NCBI GenBank assembly: GCA_024742485.1
Contig: JANSYK010000003.1
Span: 186,001 to 250,000, forward strand
Length of the DNA stretch: 64,000 nt
Source: Alphaproteobacteria bacterium
GTDB lineage: Bacteria > Pseudomonadota > Alphaproteobacteria > Rhizobiales > Rhizobiaceae
Reading direction: 5' to 3'
Positions within the stretch are counted from its first letter, which is position 1. Each line of letters begins with the position of its first letter. Of this stretch, positions 34,384 through 42,145 are shown one piece after another. The translations under genes and the position numbers were made by a program. Under the pieces are notes generated by a model. It was not told the DNA's origin. It was given only the letters and a program-made list of their open reading frames with translations, and did no database searches.

Positions 34384-35358
34384 TCACATGCCCTTGGAGG
34401 CGACGAAATCCCTGAATTCTTCACCGGTCGCACCGGACTTTTCAATGGCAACCTCCATGGCGCGGTCGGCAAACAGTTTGTTGGCCTCCTCCAGGGAGTA
34501 GCCGATCGAGGTGCTTTTTGCGCCGCCCTCAACCATGGCTGCATTTTCTTCGTCGAGCAATTTGTTGAAGATGCCCACTGTGTCCTGTTCCAGCTTGTAG
34601 CCGGCATCGAGCAGAACTTTCTGCGTGTCGGCGTCAAGCGCGTTCCATTTGTCCAGGTTCATCATGATCAAATAGGACACCGTGCCGAATGCCGGTTCGG
34701 CAAGATAAGGCGTTACCTCATGGAATTTGAAGCCGACGGCGCCGACGCTGGGCCAGACCAGCCCGTCGATAACGCCTTTCTCGGCTGCCGAGTAAAGCTC
34801 GCCAAAGGGAATGACGACTGCCGTTCCACCCAATGAGCCGACAATCTTGTTGTAGGAGGGCAGGGCACGGATCTTCATGCCGTCCAGTTTTTTGCCCGGG
34901 TCCATCTCGTTTTTGAGGAAAAAGCGAAATCCGGTTGTTGCCGTCGGAATGGAAACCACCTTCAGGTTCTGCGTCTCCTGATAATGCTTGTCGATCCAGT
35001 CCCAGACACCGCTGCTGCGGCGTTTTTCAATGTCGCCGTTGACAGCATCAATGGCTGCACCGATGCCGGTAGTACCGGTGTGATAAAGGCCATGGGTGTA
35101 GATCAGATCAAAGACACCAGACGCAACCGGCTGAAGCTGTTTGCCGGCGGGAACCACTTCCGGTCCGCTCGGTTTGATCGACACCTTTCCATCGGACATC
35201 TGCTCCACCAGATCGATGTATCCATAGGCCATGTTGGCTGTACCGGAATGGTTTGCTCCCCAGGCGGTGAGCATTTTCATATCGGCTGCCACGAGGGCGG
35301 TTGTCGAGATTGCAACGCCGACGGCGGTCGCCGTCAAATATGTAAGAAGCTTGTTCAT
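34384..35358 (-). CDS. dctP: TRAP transporter substrate-binding protein (DctP)
   Basis: A 324-residue periplasmic binding protein. The signal peptide starts MNKLLTYLTATAVG and probably ends after ALVAA. The family Arg that contacts a substrate carboxylate is expected in the segment GMKIRALPSYNKIVGSLGG, where R is followed by the binding-site region. GGAGGAC lies before the ATG at 35358; the frame extends to 35427 without support. It should bind an organic acid. The promoter ahead of it carries the same operator as the hyuA-cofGH operon, so its ligand is probably that operon's substrate. Confidence 0.92.
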   Translation of the reverse strand: MNKLLTYLTATAVGVAISTTALVAADMKMLTAWGANHSGTANMAYGYIDLVEQMSDGKVSIKPSGPEVVPAGKQLQPVASGVFDLIYTHGLYHTGTTGIGAAIDAVNGDIEKRRSSGVWDWIDKHYQETQNLKVVSIPTATTGFRFFLKNEMDPGKKLDGMKIRALPSYNKIVGSLGGTAVVIPFGELYSAAEKGVIDGLVWPSVGAVGFKFHEVTPYLAEPAFGTVSYLIMMNLDKWNALDADTQKVLLDAGYKLEQDTVGIFNKLLDEENAAMVEGGAKSTSIGYSLEEANKLFADRAMEVAIEKSGATGEEFRDFVASKGM

Positions 35359-35444
35359 GCGTGTCCTCCATTGGTTCTGATTGCCAGCTGTTCCCGCTGT
35401 TTCAGGCGCCGGGACCCTGACGTCCATCTCACACCATTTGCAAT

Positions 35445-35473
35445 AGTATGTAGTACACTACGTATTTTGTCGA
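35445..35473 (-). promoter_or_regulatory. Candidate promoter of the TRAP operon
   Basis: On the minus strand TCGACA (35473-35468) and CATACT (35450-35445) are 17 bases apart and read towards dctP. The MarR-type palindrome lies between and over them, as at the hyuA promoter. Other than this, the 398-bp gap from dctP to the aminotransferase gene holds nothing recognised. Confidence 0.5.
35447..35464. promoter_or_regulatory. MarR-type operator, copy 2
   Basis: TATGTAGTACACTACGTA matches copy 1 at 18845-18862 in 16 of 18 positions, and is closer to a perfect palindrome. It lies in the gap that serves both dctP (minus) and the aminotransferase gene (plus). Confidence 0.75.
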
Positions 35474-35756
35474 CTCTAAAGTTTGGAATGACGCTAACGG
35501 TCGGAAATCATACAAGAAAGCCTACCGATGACGGGATGATAGGGGTCGTGCAGGAGCGCAGAATCGCGCAATTCCACCGTCTGAGATGATCTGGGGCAGG
35601 GCGGACGCTCGCAGATCGGGACCGATCGCCGGTCTTGCGACCGCATCGGGAACCGGAGGGTTCATTACCAATCCGAATGGAGCCATGTGGACTTATCGAT
35701 ATTGAGGTCGGGCAACCCGTGCAATCCTGCTGTCTCCAATCCAAAGGAGCAGGACC

Positions 35757-36968
35757 GTGAATTGCAAGCCAGCCCTCAGACCCGCGACCCGTATGAAATC
35801 CGTGGGCCTGTCCGAAATCGTCAGAATATCTGAAAAAACCAACAGACTTCGCGCCGAGGGCCGCGACCTGATTACCCTGAGCACCGGGGAACCGGATTTT
35901 CCGACACCCGGGCATGTCCTCGAAGCAGCGAACATTGCGATGCGTCAGGGGCAGACCCGATACACGCCGACGGCCGGAACACAAGAGTTGCGACAATCGA
36001 TTTGCGCAGCCGCACGCCGTGATCTCAACATCAACTACGCACCGTCTCAGGTCGTCGTGGGGACAGGTGCCAAGCAGATCTTGTTCAACCTGTTCATGGC
36101 GTCGCTGGATCCGGGGGATGAGGTGATCATCCCGGCGCCCTATTGGACCACTTACCCTGACATTGTCTCCGTTTGTGGTGGGACGCCCGTCATTGTGCGG
36201 ACCTCGACAGGTTCAGGTATGAAAATCACGCCGGATCAGTTGACTGCGGCGATTACCCCGAGAACCCGCTGGCTGCTTGTCAATTCCCCGGCAAATCCCA
36301 CCGGCGCCCTGTACTCCGCGTCAGAGCTCACCGCCCTTGCGAATGTTCTGCGACATCATCCCCATGTGGGCATTGTCTCGGATGAGATATACCAGCACAT
36401 AGCCTTCGCTTCCTTTTCCTCCTTTGGCGTTGTCGCACCGGATTTGGCGGACCGGATGGTCATCGTCAGCGGCGTGTCGAAGGCCTATGCGATGACCGGC
36501 TGGCGCATCGGATGGGCCATCGGGCCGCAAAATTTCATCAATTCGCTGGTCGCCATACAGGGGCAGTCTACCTCAGGAGCCTGCAGCATCGCACAGGCAG
36601 CGGCCATTGCCGCCCTCGAAGGACCACAGGATCTGCTGGAGGAACGCAAACAGGCGTTTCTCGTACGCCGGGACCTGGTTGTGAAAGAACTCAACGCGGT
36701 CCAAGGCTTGAGTTGCACCGTTCCCGATGGTGCATTCTATGTGTTCCCGTCCTGTCATGAGGCAATCGGCCAGCGGGCCGCCAACGGCACCGTTATGGAA
36801 ACGGAAGTCGATTTTTGCAACTACCTGCTGGAATCCGAGGGTGTGGCGGTAGTGCCGGGGCGGGCATTCGGCACACCGGGACATGTCAGGGTGTCTTTTG
36901 CTTATGCCCGTCAGACACTTGTTGAAGCTCTTGGGCGCATCCGCCGAGCGTGCGAAATGCTGGAATAA
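35757..36968 (+). CDS. Class I/II PLP-dependent aminotransferase
   Basis: A 403-residue fold-type I aminotransferase of the aspartate aminotransferase family. The N-terminal LSTGEPDFPTPGHV segment, the NSPANPTGA loop with the conserved Asn, VSDEIYQHI with the PLP-ring Asp, and the Schiff-base Lys in SGVSKAYAMTGWRIGWAIG are all present. The start is GTG at 35757 with AGGAG ahead. It lies next to the TRAP operon and near the second MarR operator, so it may take part in the same pathway, for example by deaminating an amino acid released from the substrate. This link is inferred from position. Confidence 0.9.
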   Translation: MNCKPALRPATRMKSVGLSEIVRISEKTNRLRAEGRDLITLSTGEPDFPTPGHVLEAANIAMRQGQTRYTPTAGTQELRQSICAAARRDLNINYAPSQVVVGTGAKQILFNLFMASLDPGDEVIIPAPYWTTYPDIVSVCGGTPVIVRTSTGSGMKITPDQLTAAITPRTRWLLVNSPANPTGALYSASELTALANVLRHHPHVGIVSDEIYQHIAFASFSSFGVVAPDLADRMVIVSGVSKAYAMTGWRIGWAIGPQNFINSLVAIQGQSTSGACSIAQAAAIAALEGPQDLLEERKQAFLVRRDLVVKELNAVQGLSCTVPDGAFYVFPSCHEAIGQRAANGTVMETEVDFCNYLLESEGVAVVPGRAFGTPGHVRVSFAYARQTLVEALGRIRRACEMLE

Positions 36969-37016
36969 GAACCTCTCCATCGTACTCTTCCAAAATCCGG
37001 ATACGGACGATGCAGC

Positions 37017-37720
37017 TCAGGTCCGGTGCCGCCGGGAAAAGATCGGCGAATGCTTGATGATCACATAGATTGCCCTGATGCCGTCGCGTCAGCCGACTTT
37101 CTTGCCTTCCGCATAGGTACGGCCTGCATAGGAGCTCCCGACTTCGTAGATCCGCACATCCAGCCGTGCGATTTTCGCGGTGACCTCCGGTTCAAATCCG
37201 AATCTCTTTTCCGATAAACTGATCCGATCGAGAACGGATTTGCGAAAAACCTTGTACGCGCATTCCATATCCGTCAGGTTCAGATTGGTGAAGACATTGG
37301 AGCAGAATGTCAAAATACCGTTGCCCAACCGGTGCCAGAAATAGAGAACCCGATGCGGTTGGCCACCGGCAAACCGGGAGCCGTAAACGATGTCGGCCAG
37401 ATCCTCCTCTATGGGCTGAAGAAGCTGGCGTAGTCTGCGCAATTATACTCCAGATCTGCGTCCTGCACGATAACCACGTCACCCGTAGCCGTCGCAAACC
37501 CGCTATGAAGAGCCGCGCCCTTGCCCTCGTTCACTTTATGGACGACGAGTTGGTCGATCAGTGGCGCAAGTTCACCCTCCAGCAAATCACGCGTGCCATC
37601 ACTTGATGCATCATTGGCGACAATGATTTCCTTGTTTTAGTCAACTGCGCTGACACGTTCCAGCACCGCGCCAATCGTGGCTGCTTCGTTGAAGCACGGA
37701 ATGACAATCGACAATTTCAT
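37017..37720 (-). pseudogene. Decayed family 2 glycosyltransferase
   Basis: Reading from 37720 the product begins MKLSIVIPCFNEAATIG, the start of a dolichyl-phosphate-mannose-synthase-like glycosyltransferase. Three lesions interrupt it. Codon 28 is TAA (37639-37637), after which the frame goes on with NKEIIVANDASSDGT, containing the nucleotide-binding DxSxDGT motif, and [11 protein letters not shown] with DAD. One base is then missing near 37425, so the frame moves to the one carrying [18 protein letters not shown] and [15 protein letters not shown]. Finally TGA (37091-37089) stands where the family has Trp after EGKKVG; the frame continues RDGIRAIYVIIK to a stop at 37017. The gene is clearly non-functional unless sequencing errors account for all three. 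Confidence 0.85.
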
Positions 37721-37915
37721 AATGTTGGGTGCTGTTGGGAGGACGGAATGGGCGATAAATCGCGTCGATCCTAGCCCAAAGGCGCAACAAGTTGAAATGG
37801 AACATGACGGGCAACCGCAAGTTCATCCGATCTCAATGCAGCGGGGACTATGGATCAGGCCCGAGGCAAGCGGCGTCAACAAGATTGACCTCGCGTCCGA
37901 AAGATACGACGGCAC

Positions 37916-38134
37916 TCAGTGCCGCCTTCCCATCGGCATGACCATGCCGTCCAGGGCCACAAGGTCAGGGAGAGACTGCTTCCACAACTCCGGAAGCGTT
38001 GCCGAATAAACGGAGACAAGCCAACCGGCAAAGATGAGGCTGATCCACTGTAGCGCCGTCAGGCCGGCGCCGATCCACACCAGCGCGAGCGGACGTGCGC
38101 TACGCGTATCGCCAACCATGGTCAGCCCCCCCAA
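37916..38134 (-). CDS. Small putative membrane protein or gene remnant
   Basis: An open frame of up to 72 residues with one clear hydrophobic segment, LALVWIGAGLTALQWISLIF. The codon choice looks protein-coding. The start is uncertain: in this frame a TTG at 38134 or ATG at 38119 could serve. Just upstream an ATG opens another frame that would read into this one if the run of seven T followed by seven G at 38136-38149 differed by one base. It lies beside the glycosyltransferase pseudogene and may be debris of a membrane protein from the same lost locus. I do not recognise a family. The stretch 37721-37915 holds nothing else. Confidence 0.3.
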   Translation of the reverse strand: MGGLTMVGDTRSARPLALVWIGAGLTALQWISLIFAGWLVSVYSATLPELWKQSLPDLVALDGMVMPMGRRH

Positions 38135-38208
38135 AAAAACGATTCATAAGGGGGATGTCCTGCGGGGTTCAAGACCGCCGCGTCCAAATTTTTACGAGCT
38201 ACGGAAAC

Positions 38209-39222
38209 CTATTGGTCAAACAGGTGGCAATGCACCTTCCGGTTTCCCACAACCGTTGCCTTTGGCTCTTCGCTGGCGCATCGCGCAAAGGCATGCGGGC
38301 AGCGGTCCCTCAGGCGGCAACCGGACGGCGGGTTGCGCGCATCCGGCGCGCCGCTCCTGATTGGCAAGGCCTCGTGGGATTGATCCGGGTGCGGGACCGG
38401 CACGGCGGACACCAGCGCCTTTGTATAGGGATGCAACGGCTCGCGGACGATTTCCTCGGTCGGCCCATCCTCGACGATACAGCCCAGATACATCACGATC
38501 GTCCGTTCGCAGACATAGCGCACCAGCGCCAGGTCATGGCTGATATAGATCGCTGTCAGACCCAGCCTTTCACGCACTTCGCGAAAGAGGTTCAAGATCC
38601 CCGCCCGTACGCTCACGTCGAGCATTGAAACTGGCTCGTCAGCAACGACAAAAGTCGGTTCAAGGATCAGTGCCCTCGCCATCACGACGCGCTGAAGCTG
38701 CCCACCGGACATCTGGTGCGGAAATCGGTCGAGAAACTGCCGCGGATTTGGCAAATGCACCAGTTCCATCGCCCTGTCGATACGCTCTGCCTGTTCCGCC
38801 TTGGCGACACCGACATTGACAAGTGGTTCGGCAAGCGACTGAGCAATGGTGAAGCGCGGATTCAGGGCTTCAAAGGGGTTTTGAAAAATCATCTGCGCCT
38901 TGGTGCGATAGGTCTTGAGATCCTTCCCCTCACAGGTCGCCAGATCCATGTCCTCGAACAGAATTCGCCCTTCCGTCGCGTCCTCCAGCTTGAGCAACAA
39001 CCGGCCCATCGTCGTCTTGCCGCAACCGGATTCTCCGAGCAGCCCGACGCTCTCGCCCTTGTTGAGTGCAAAATTGACGCCATCCACCGCCTTGACGATG
39101 GTCGGACCGCCGCGCATGGCGGCCATCAGCGGATTGCCGACACTGAAATGCTTGCGCACATTGTCGATCCGGATCAATGGCGTATCGGGTGCCTGTTCCT
39201 CCACGGGTAACGAATTGCTCAT
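38209..39222 (-). CDS. dppF: Dipeptide/oligopeptide ABC transporter ATP-binding protein (DppF/OppF-like)
   Basis: A 337-residue ATPase. Walker A is GESGCGKTTMGR, the Q-loop follows in MIFQNPFEALNPR, the signature is MSGGQLQRVVMARAL and Walker B is FVVADEPVSMLD. The C-terminal oligopeptide/dipeptide transporter domain includes the Cys-rich CRLRDRCPHAFARC, which in this family can hold an iron-sulfur cluster. The start at 39222 gives an ATGA overlap with the upstream ATPase gene; an earlier ATG at 39237 lies inside that gene. Last gene of the operon. Confidence 0.93.
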   Translation of the reverse strand: MSNSLPVEEQAPDTPLIRIDNVRKHFSVGNPLMAAMRGGPTIVKAVDGVNFALNKGESVGLLGESGCGKTTMGRLLLKLEDATEGRILFEDMDLATCEGKDLKTYRTKAQMIFQNPFEALNPRFTIAQSLAEPLVNVGVAKAEQAERIDRAMELVHLPNPRQFLDRFPHQMSGGQLQRVVMARALILEPTFVVADEPVSMLDVSVRAGILNLFREVRERLGLTAIYISHDLALVRYVCERTIVMYLGCIVEDGPTEEIVREPLHPYTKALVSAVPVPHPDQSHEALPIRSGAPDARNPPSGCRLRDRCPHAFARCASEEPKATVVGNRKVHCHLFDQ

Positions 39223-40235
39223 GCCATCTCCGCCCATGTTTCGGGCTTCGCGGCCTGCTCACGAAGTGCGTCGGCTTCCGAGGAGCGAAGACAAGCGGCA
39301 AAATGTCCACCGCCCACATCAATCAGCGGAATGTCGCTGGTACGGCATCGGTCTTCGGCAAACGGACACCGTGGTGCAAACCGACAGCCATCGGGCGGGT
39401 TGCTGAGATCGGGAGGATGGCCTTCGATCGGCGTCAACAGCCCCTCGCTCGACTGCAGGTCGGGAAACGCGTTGTAAAGACCCATCGTGTAGGGATGGTA
39501 GGGCGCCGTCAGCACAGTCGTGGTGTCACCCGATTCAACCACGCGGCCCGCATACATCACGACGATCCGGTCGCACACATAGGCAACCACGGAAATGTCG
39601 TGGGTCACCAGAATGACCGAGATGCCGAGCTTGTCCTGCAGCGATTTCAGCGTGTCGAGAATCTGCCGCTGGACGATGACGTCAAGGGCGGTCACCGGCT
39701 CGTCGGCAATCACCAGTTTCGGATTGAGGGCGAGGGCCAGCGCGATGGCCACGCGCTGTCGCATGCCGCCTGAAAACTGGTGCGGATAGTCACCCAGGCG
39801 CTGCTTTTCGATGCCGACCATTTCGAACAGTTCTTCCGCCCGAGCCCGCGCGTCGGTCTTGTTGTACCCGCCACGTTGAATGAGCACTTCATTGATCTGC
39901 TTTTCGATGGTGTAAACCGGATCGAGCGAGTTCATGGCGCTTTGCGGAATGAAGGCGATGTCCCGCCAGCGCAGCTCGTTCATGTCGGGTTCGCTCAGGG
40001 ACAGCAGGTTCTTTCCGTCAAAAAAGACCTCTCCGCCATCGAAACTGGCACTCTTGGCCATGATCCGGGTCAGGCCCCTGGCAACGGTGGTCTTGCCGCA
40101 ACCCGATTCCCCGACCAGCCCGACAATCGAACCGCTAGGTATAGAAAATGTTGCATCGTCGACCGCACGGACCTTGGATGTGCCGACGGCGTAGGAGATC
40201 TTCAGGCCCTCGACGCGCAGGATGTCATCGCTCAT
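39219..40235 (-). CDS. dppD: Dipeptide/oligopeptide ABC transporter ATP-binding protein (DppD/OppD-like)
   Basis: A 338-residue ATPase partner of DppF. Walker A is GESGCGKTTVARG, the Q-loop is FIPQSAMNSLDP, the signature is FSGGMRQRVAIALAL and Walker B is LVIADEPVTALD. A C-terminal Cys motif, CRFAPRCPFAEDRC, is also present. It follows dppC after seven bases. Confidence 0.93.
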   Translation of the reverse strand: MSDDILRVEGLKISYAVGTSKVRAVDDATFSIPSGSIVGLVGESGCGKTTVARGLTRIMAKSASFDGGEVFFDGKNLLSLSEPDMNELRWRDIAFIPQSAMNSLDPVYTIEKQINEVLIQRGGYNKTDARARAEELFEMVGIEKQRLGDYPHQFSGGMRQRVAIALALALNPKLVIADEPVTALDVIVQRQILDTLKSLQDKLGISVILVTHDISVVAYVCDRIVVMYAGRVVESGDTTTVLTAPYHPYTMGLYNAFPDLQSSEGLLTPIEGHPPDLSNPPDGCRFAPRCPFAEDRCRTSDIPLIDVGGGHFAACLRSSEADALREQAAKPETWAEMA

Positions 40236-40242
40236 GGCCGGC

Positions 40243-41148
40243 CTACTCCTTCAACTTCGGAAACAGGATTTCCTCATAGCCTCGGCTGATGAAGAACCCG
40301 GCGACGACAACAAGGACGATGCAGATTCCAGGCGGCACGAACCAGTAGTAGCCGCCCTGTGAAAGCGCCTGACTGGCATAGGCGTCCTGCAGCATGTAAC
40401 CCCATGAGATGGTTTCAGGATCACCGAAGCCGAGGAAGCTGATGGCGGCTTCCGTGAGAATTGCCCAGCCAATGGCGATGGAACCGTAGAGGAAGCTCAG
40501 CGGAAGGATGTTGGGTGCGATATGCCGGAAGACGATTTTCAGGTCCGATGAGCCTGAAACCCGTGCTGCGTCGATATAGGCGCGCGTGCGCAATGTCAGG
40601 ACCTGGCTGCGAATGACGCGGCCCGTATCGCGCCACAGGATCAGAGCCATGGCAAGAACGACGTTCCAGATCGAAGGTTCCAGAAATGCGGCCAGAACAA
40701 TGACGAAGGGCAGAAATGGGATGCCGAAGGCGATGTCGGCGGCACGCATCAACAGGATGTCTATCCAGCCGCCGAAATAGCCTGAAAGCAGGCCGACGAC
40801 GGTTCCGATCACCGCGACCATGAAGGCGGCTGTCAGGCCGATCAGCAACGCGCTACGCGATCCGTAGATCAGTTGAGAATAGATATCGCGCCCGAGACTG
40901 GTTGTTCCCAGAACAAATCCGTCTTCCAGCGGTCGCAGATCGGCGGCCAGCTGATAATCCTTGTCGAACAGGATTTCCAACGGGTCATGGGTTGCCAGCT
41001 GATCGGCAAATATGGCGACCAGAAAAAAGACGGCATAGATCAGCAGCCCGACAACCGCGAACGGATCGTCCAGTGGCAAACGGATTTTCCGCAGCACGCG
41101 CATCACGGGGTTGCCGGTGTTTGCCGGTTCCGCCGTCGCGCTACGCAT
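40243..41148 (-). CDS. dppC: Dipeptide/oligopeptide ABC transporter permease (DppC-like)
   Basis: A 301-residue permease with an N-terminal OppC-type segment (about residues 20-60), then GTTSLGRDIYSQLIYGSR, the conserved DppC entry to the transmembrane domain, and the EAA-type loop YIDAARVSGSSDLKIVFRHI (quoted as family motif). Five or six membrane segments follow. It overlaps dppB by eight bases. Confidence 0.92.
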   Translation of the reverse strand: MRSATAEPANTGNPVMRVLRKIRLPLDDPFAVVGLLIYAVFFLVAIFADQLATHDPLEILFDKDYQLAADLRPLEDGFVLGTTSLGRDIYSQLIYGSRSALLIGLTAAFMVAVIGTVVGLLSGYFGGWIDILLMRAADIAFGIPFLPFVIVLAAFLEPSIWNVVLAMALILWRDTGRVIRSQVLTLRTRAYIDAARVSGSSDLKIVFRHIAPNILPLSFLYGSIAIGWAILTEAAISFLGFGDPETISWGYMLQDAYASQALSQGGYYWFVPPGICIVLVVVAGFFISRGYEEILFPKLKE

Positions 41149-42070
41149 GGGAAATCCTCGGATCCAACAAGGTGTAGAGAAGGTCGGCCAGCAAATTCAT
41201 CAATACGACCACAACCGCGATCATCAGGAAGGCGCCCTGGGCCAACGGATAGTCGCTGGCAGAGACAGCGTTGACGAGTTCGCGTCCAAGGCCTGGCCAG
41301 GAAAAGACCGTTTCGACCACAACGTTGCCCTGAATCTGGTAGCCGACGGCAATGGCGAACGATGTCATCACCGGGAGCAGGGCGTTGCGGGCGGCATGAC
41401 GAACGACCACCGTCCAGCTCGACAGGCCTTTGATCCGGGCCATGGTGACAAAATCCTCATTCATCACCTCAAGCATGTTGGAACGCATCAACAACAGCGG
41501 CAGGCCCTGGCTGTAGATCGCCAGGGTCATGGCCGGAAGGACGAGGTGGGAAAGAAAATCGCGCGACGTATAGAGCGCAAAATAGCTCGCATATTCGGAA
41601 CCGGGGCTGCGTGTCCCGCCGGCCGGAAACCAGCCGAGTGTAAAGCTGAACAGGGCCAGCAGCAGCATTCCAAGCCAGAACTCGGGAAGAGCCCGGGTCG
41701 TCAGGACCAATGGAATGGCGGCCCGTTCGGCGAAGGTGTCCCGCTTCCAGGCCAGCCACGCGCCAACGATGATGCCGAAAGTGTAGGCAATGATCAATGA
41801 GCTGAATGTCAGGATCAGCGTGTTCGGCAGCAGTTCCAGCACGCGGGTGCCGACCGGCTGTCTGTAGAAGAAGCTGTCGCCCAGCTCCCCCTGAAGGAGG
41901 TTCCACAGATAAATGAAATATTGTTCCCACAATGGCCGGTCGAGACCGAACTTTGCCATCAGCGCCGCCTGTTGCTCGACCGTGAATGTCGGGTCGATAT
42001 AGGCCGCCAGCGGATTGCTCGGCATCAGACGAAACATCAGGAACAGAATCGTTGCGACCGCCCAGAGCAC
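41141..42070 (-). CDS. dppB: Dipeptide/oligopeptide ABC transporter permease (DppB-like)
   Basis: At least 309 residues, a DppB-type permease. It shows the family pattern FRLMPSNPLAAYI after the first membrane span, FGLDRPLWEQYFIYL, and the EAA loop with MARIKGLSSWTVVVRHAARNA. The only ordinary start codon in frame is the GTG at 42070, which falls inside the first hydrophobic segment. The frame is open back to the dppA stop and would add residues such as LGLKQIGGRLAQLVF, which look like a genuine DppB N-terminus. An ATT at 42118 has AAAAGGAAG upstream at good spacing and may be the real initiation codon. Confidence 0.88.
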   Translation of the reverse strand: MLWAVATILFLMFRLMPSNPLAAYIDPTFTVEQQAALMAKFGLDRPLWEQYFIYLWNLLQGELGDSFFYRQPVGTRVLELLPNTLILTFSSLIIAYTFGIIVGAWLAWKRDTFAERAAIPLVLTTRALPEFWLGMLLLALFSFTLGWFPAGGTRSPGSEYASYFALYTSRDFLSHLVLPAMTLAIYSQGLPLLLMRSNMLEVMNEDFVTMARIKGLSSWTVVVRHAARNALLPVMTSFAIAVGYQIQGNVVVETVFSWPGLGRELVNAVSASDYPLAQGAFLMIAVVVVLMNLLADLLYTLLDPRISHA

Positions 42071-42145
42071 AAAGACCAGTTGCGCCAGGCGGCCGCCTAT
42101 TTGTTTAAGCCCAAGAATGACTTGCTTCCTTTTGTCTAAGCAGGA

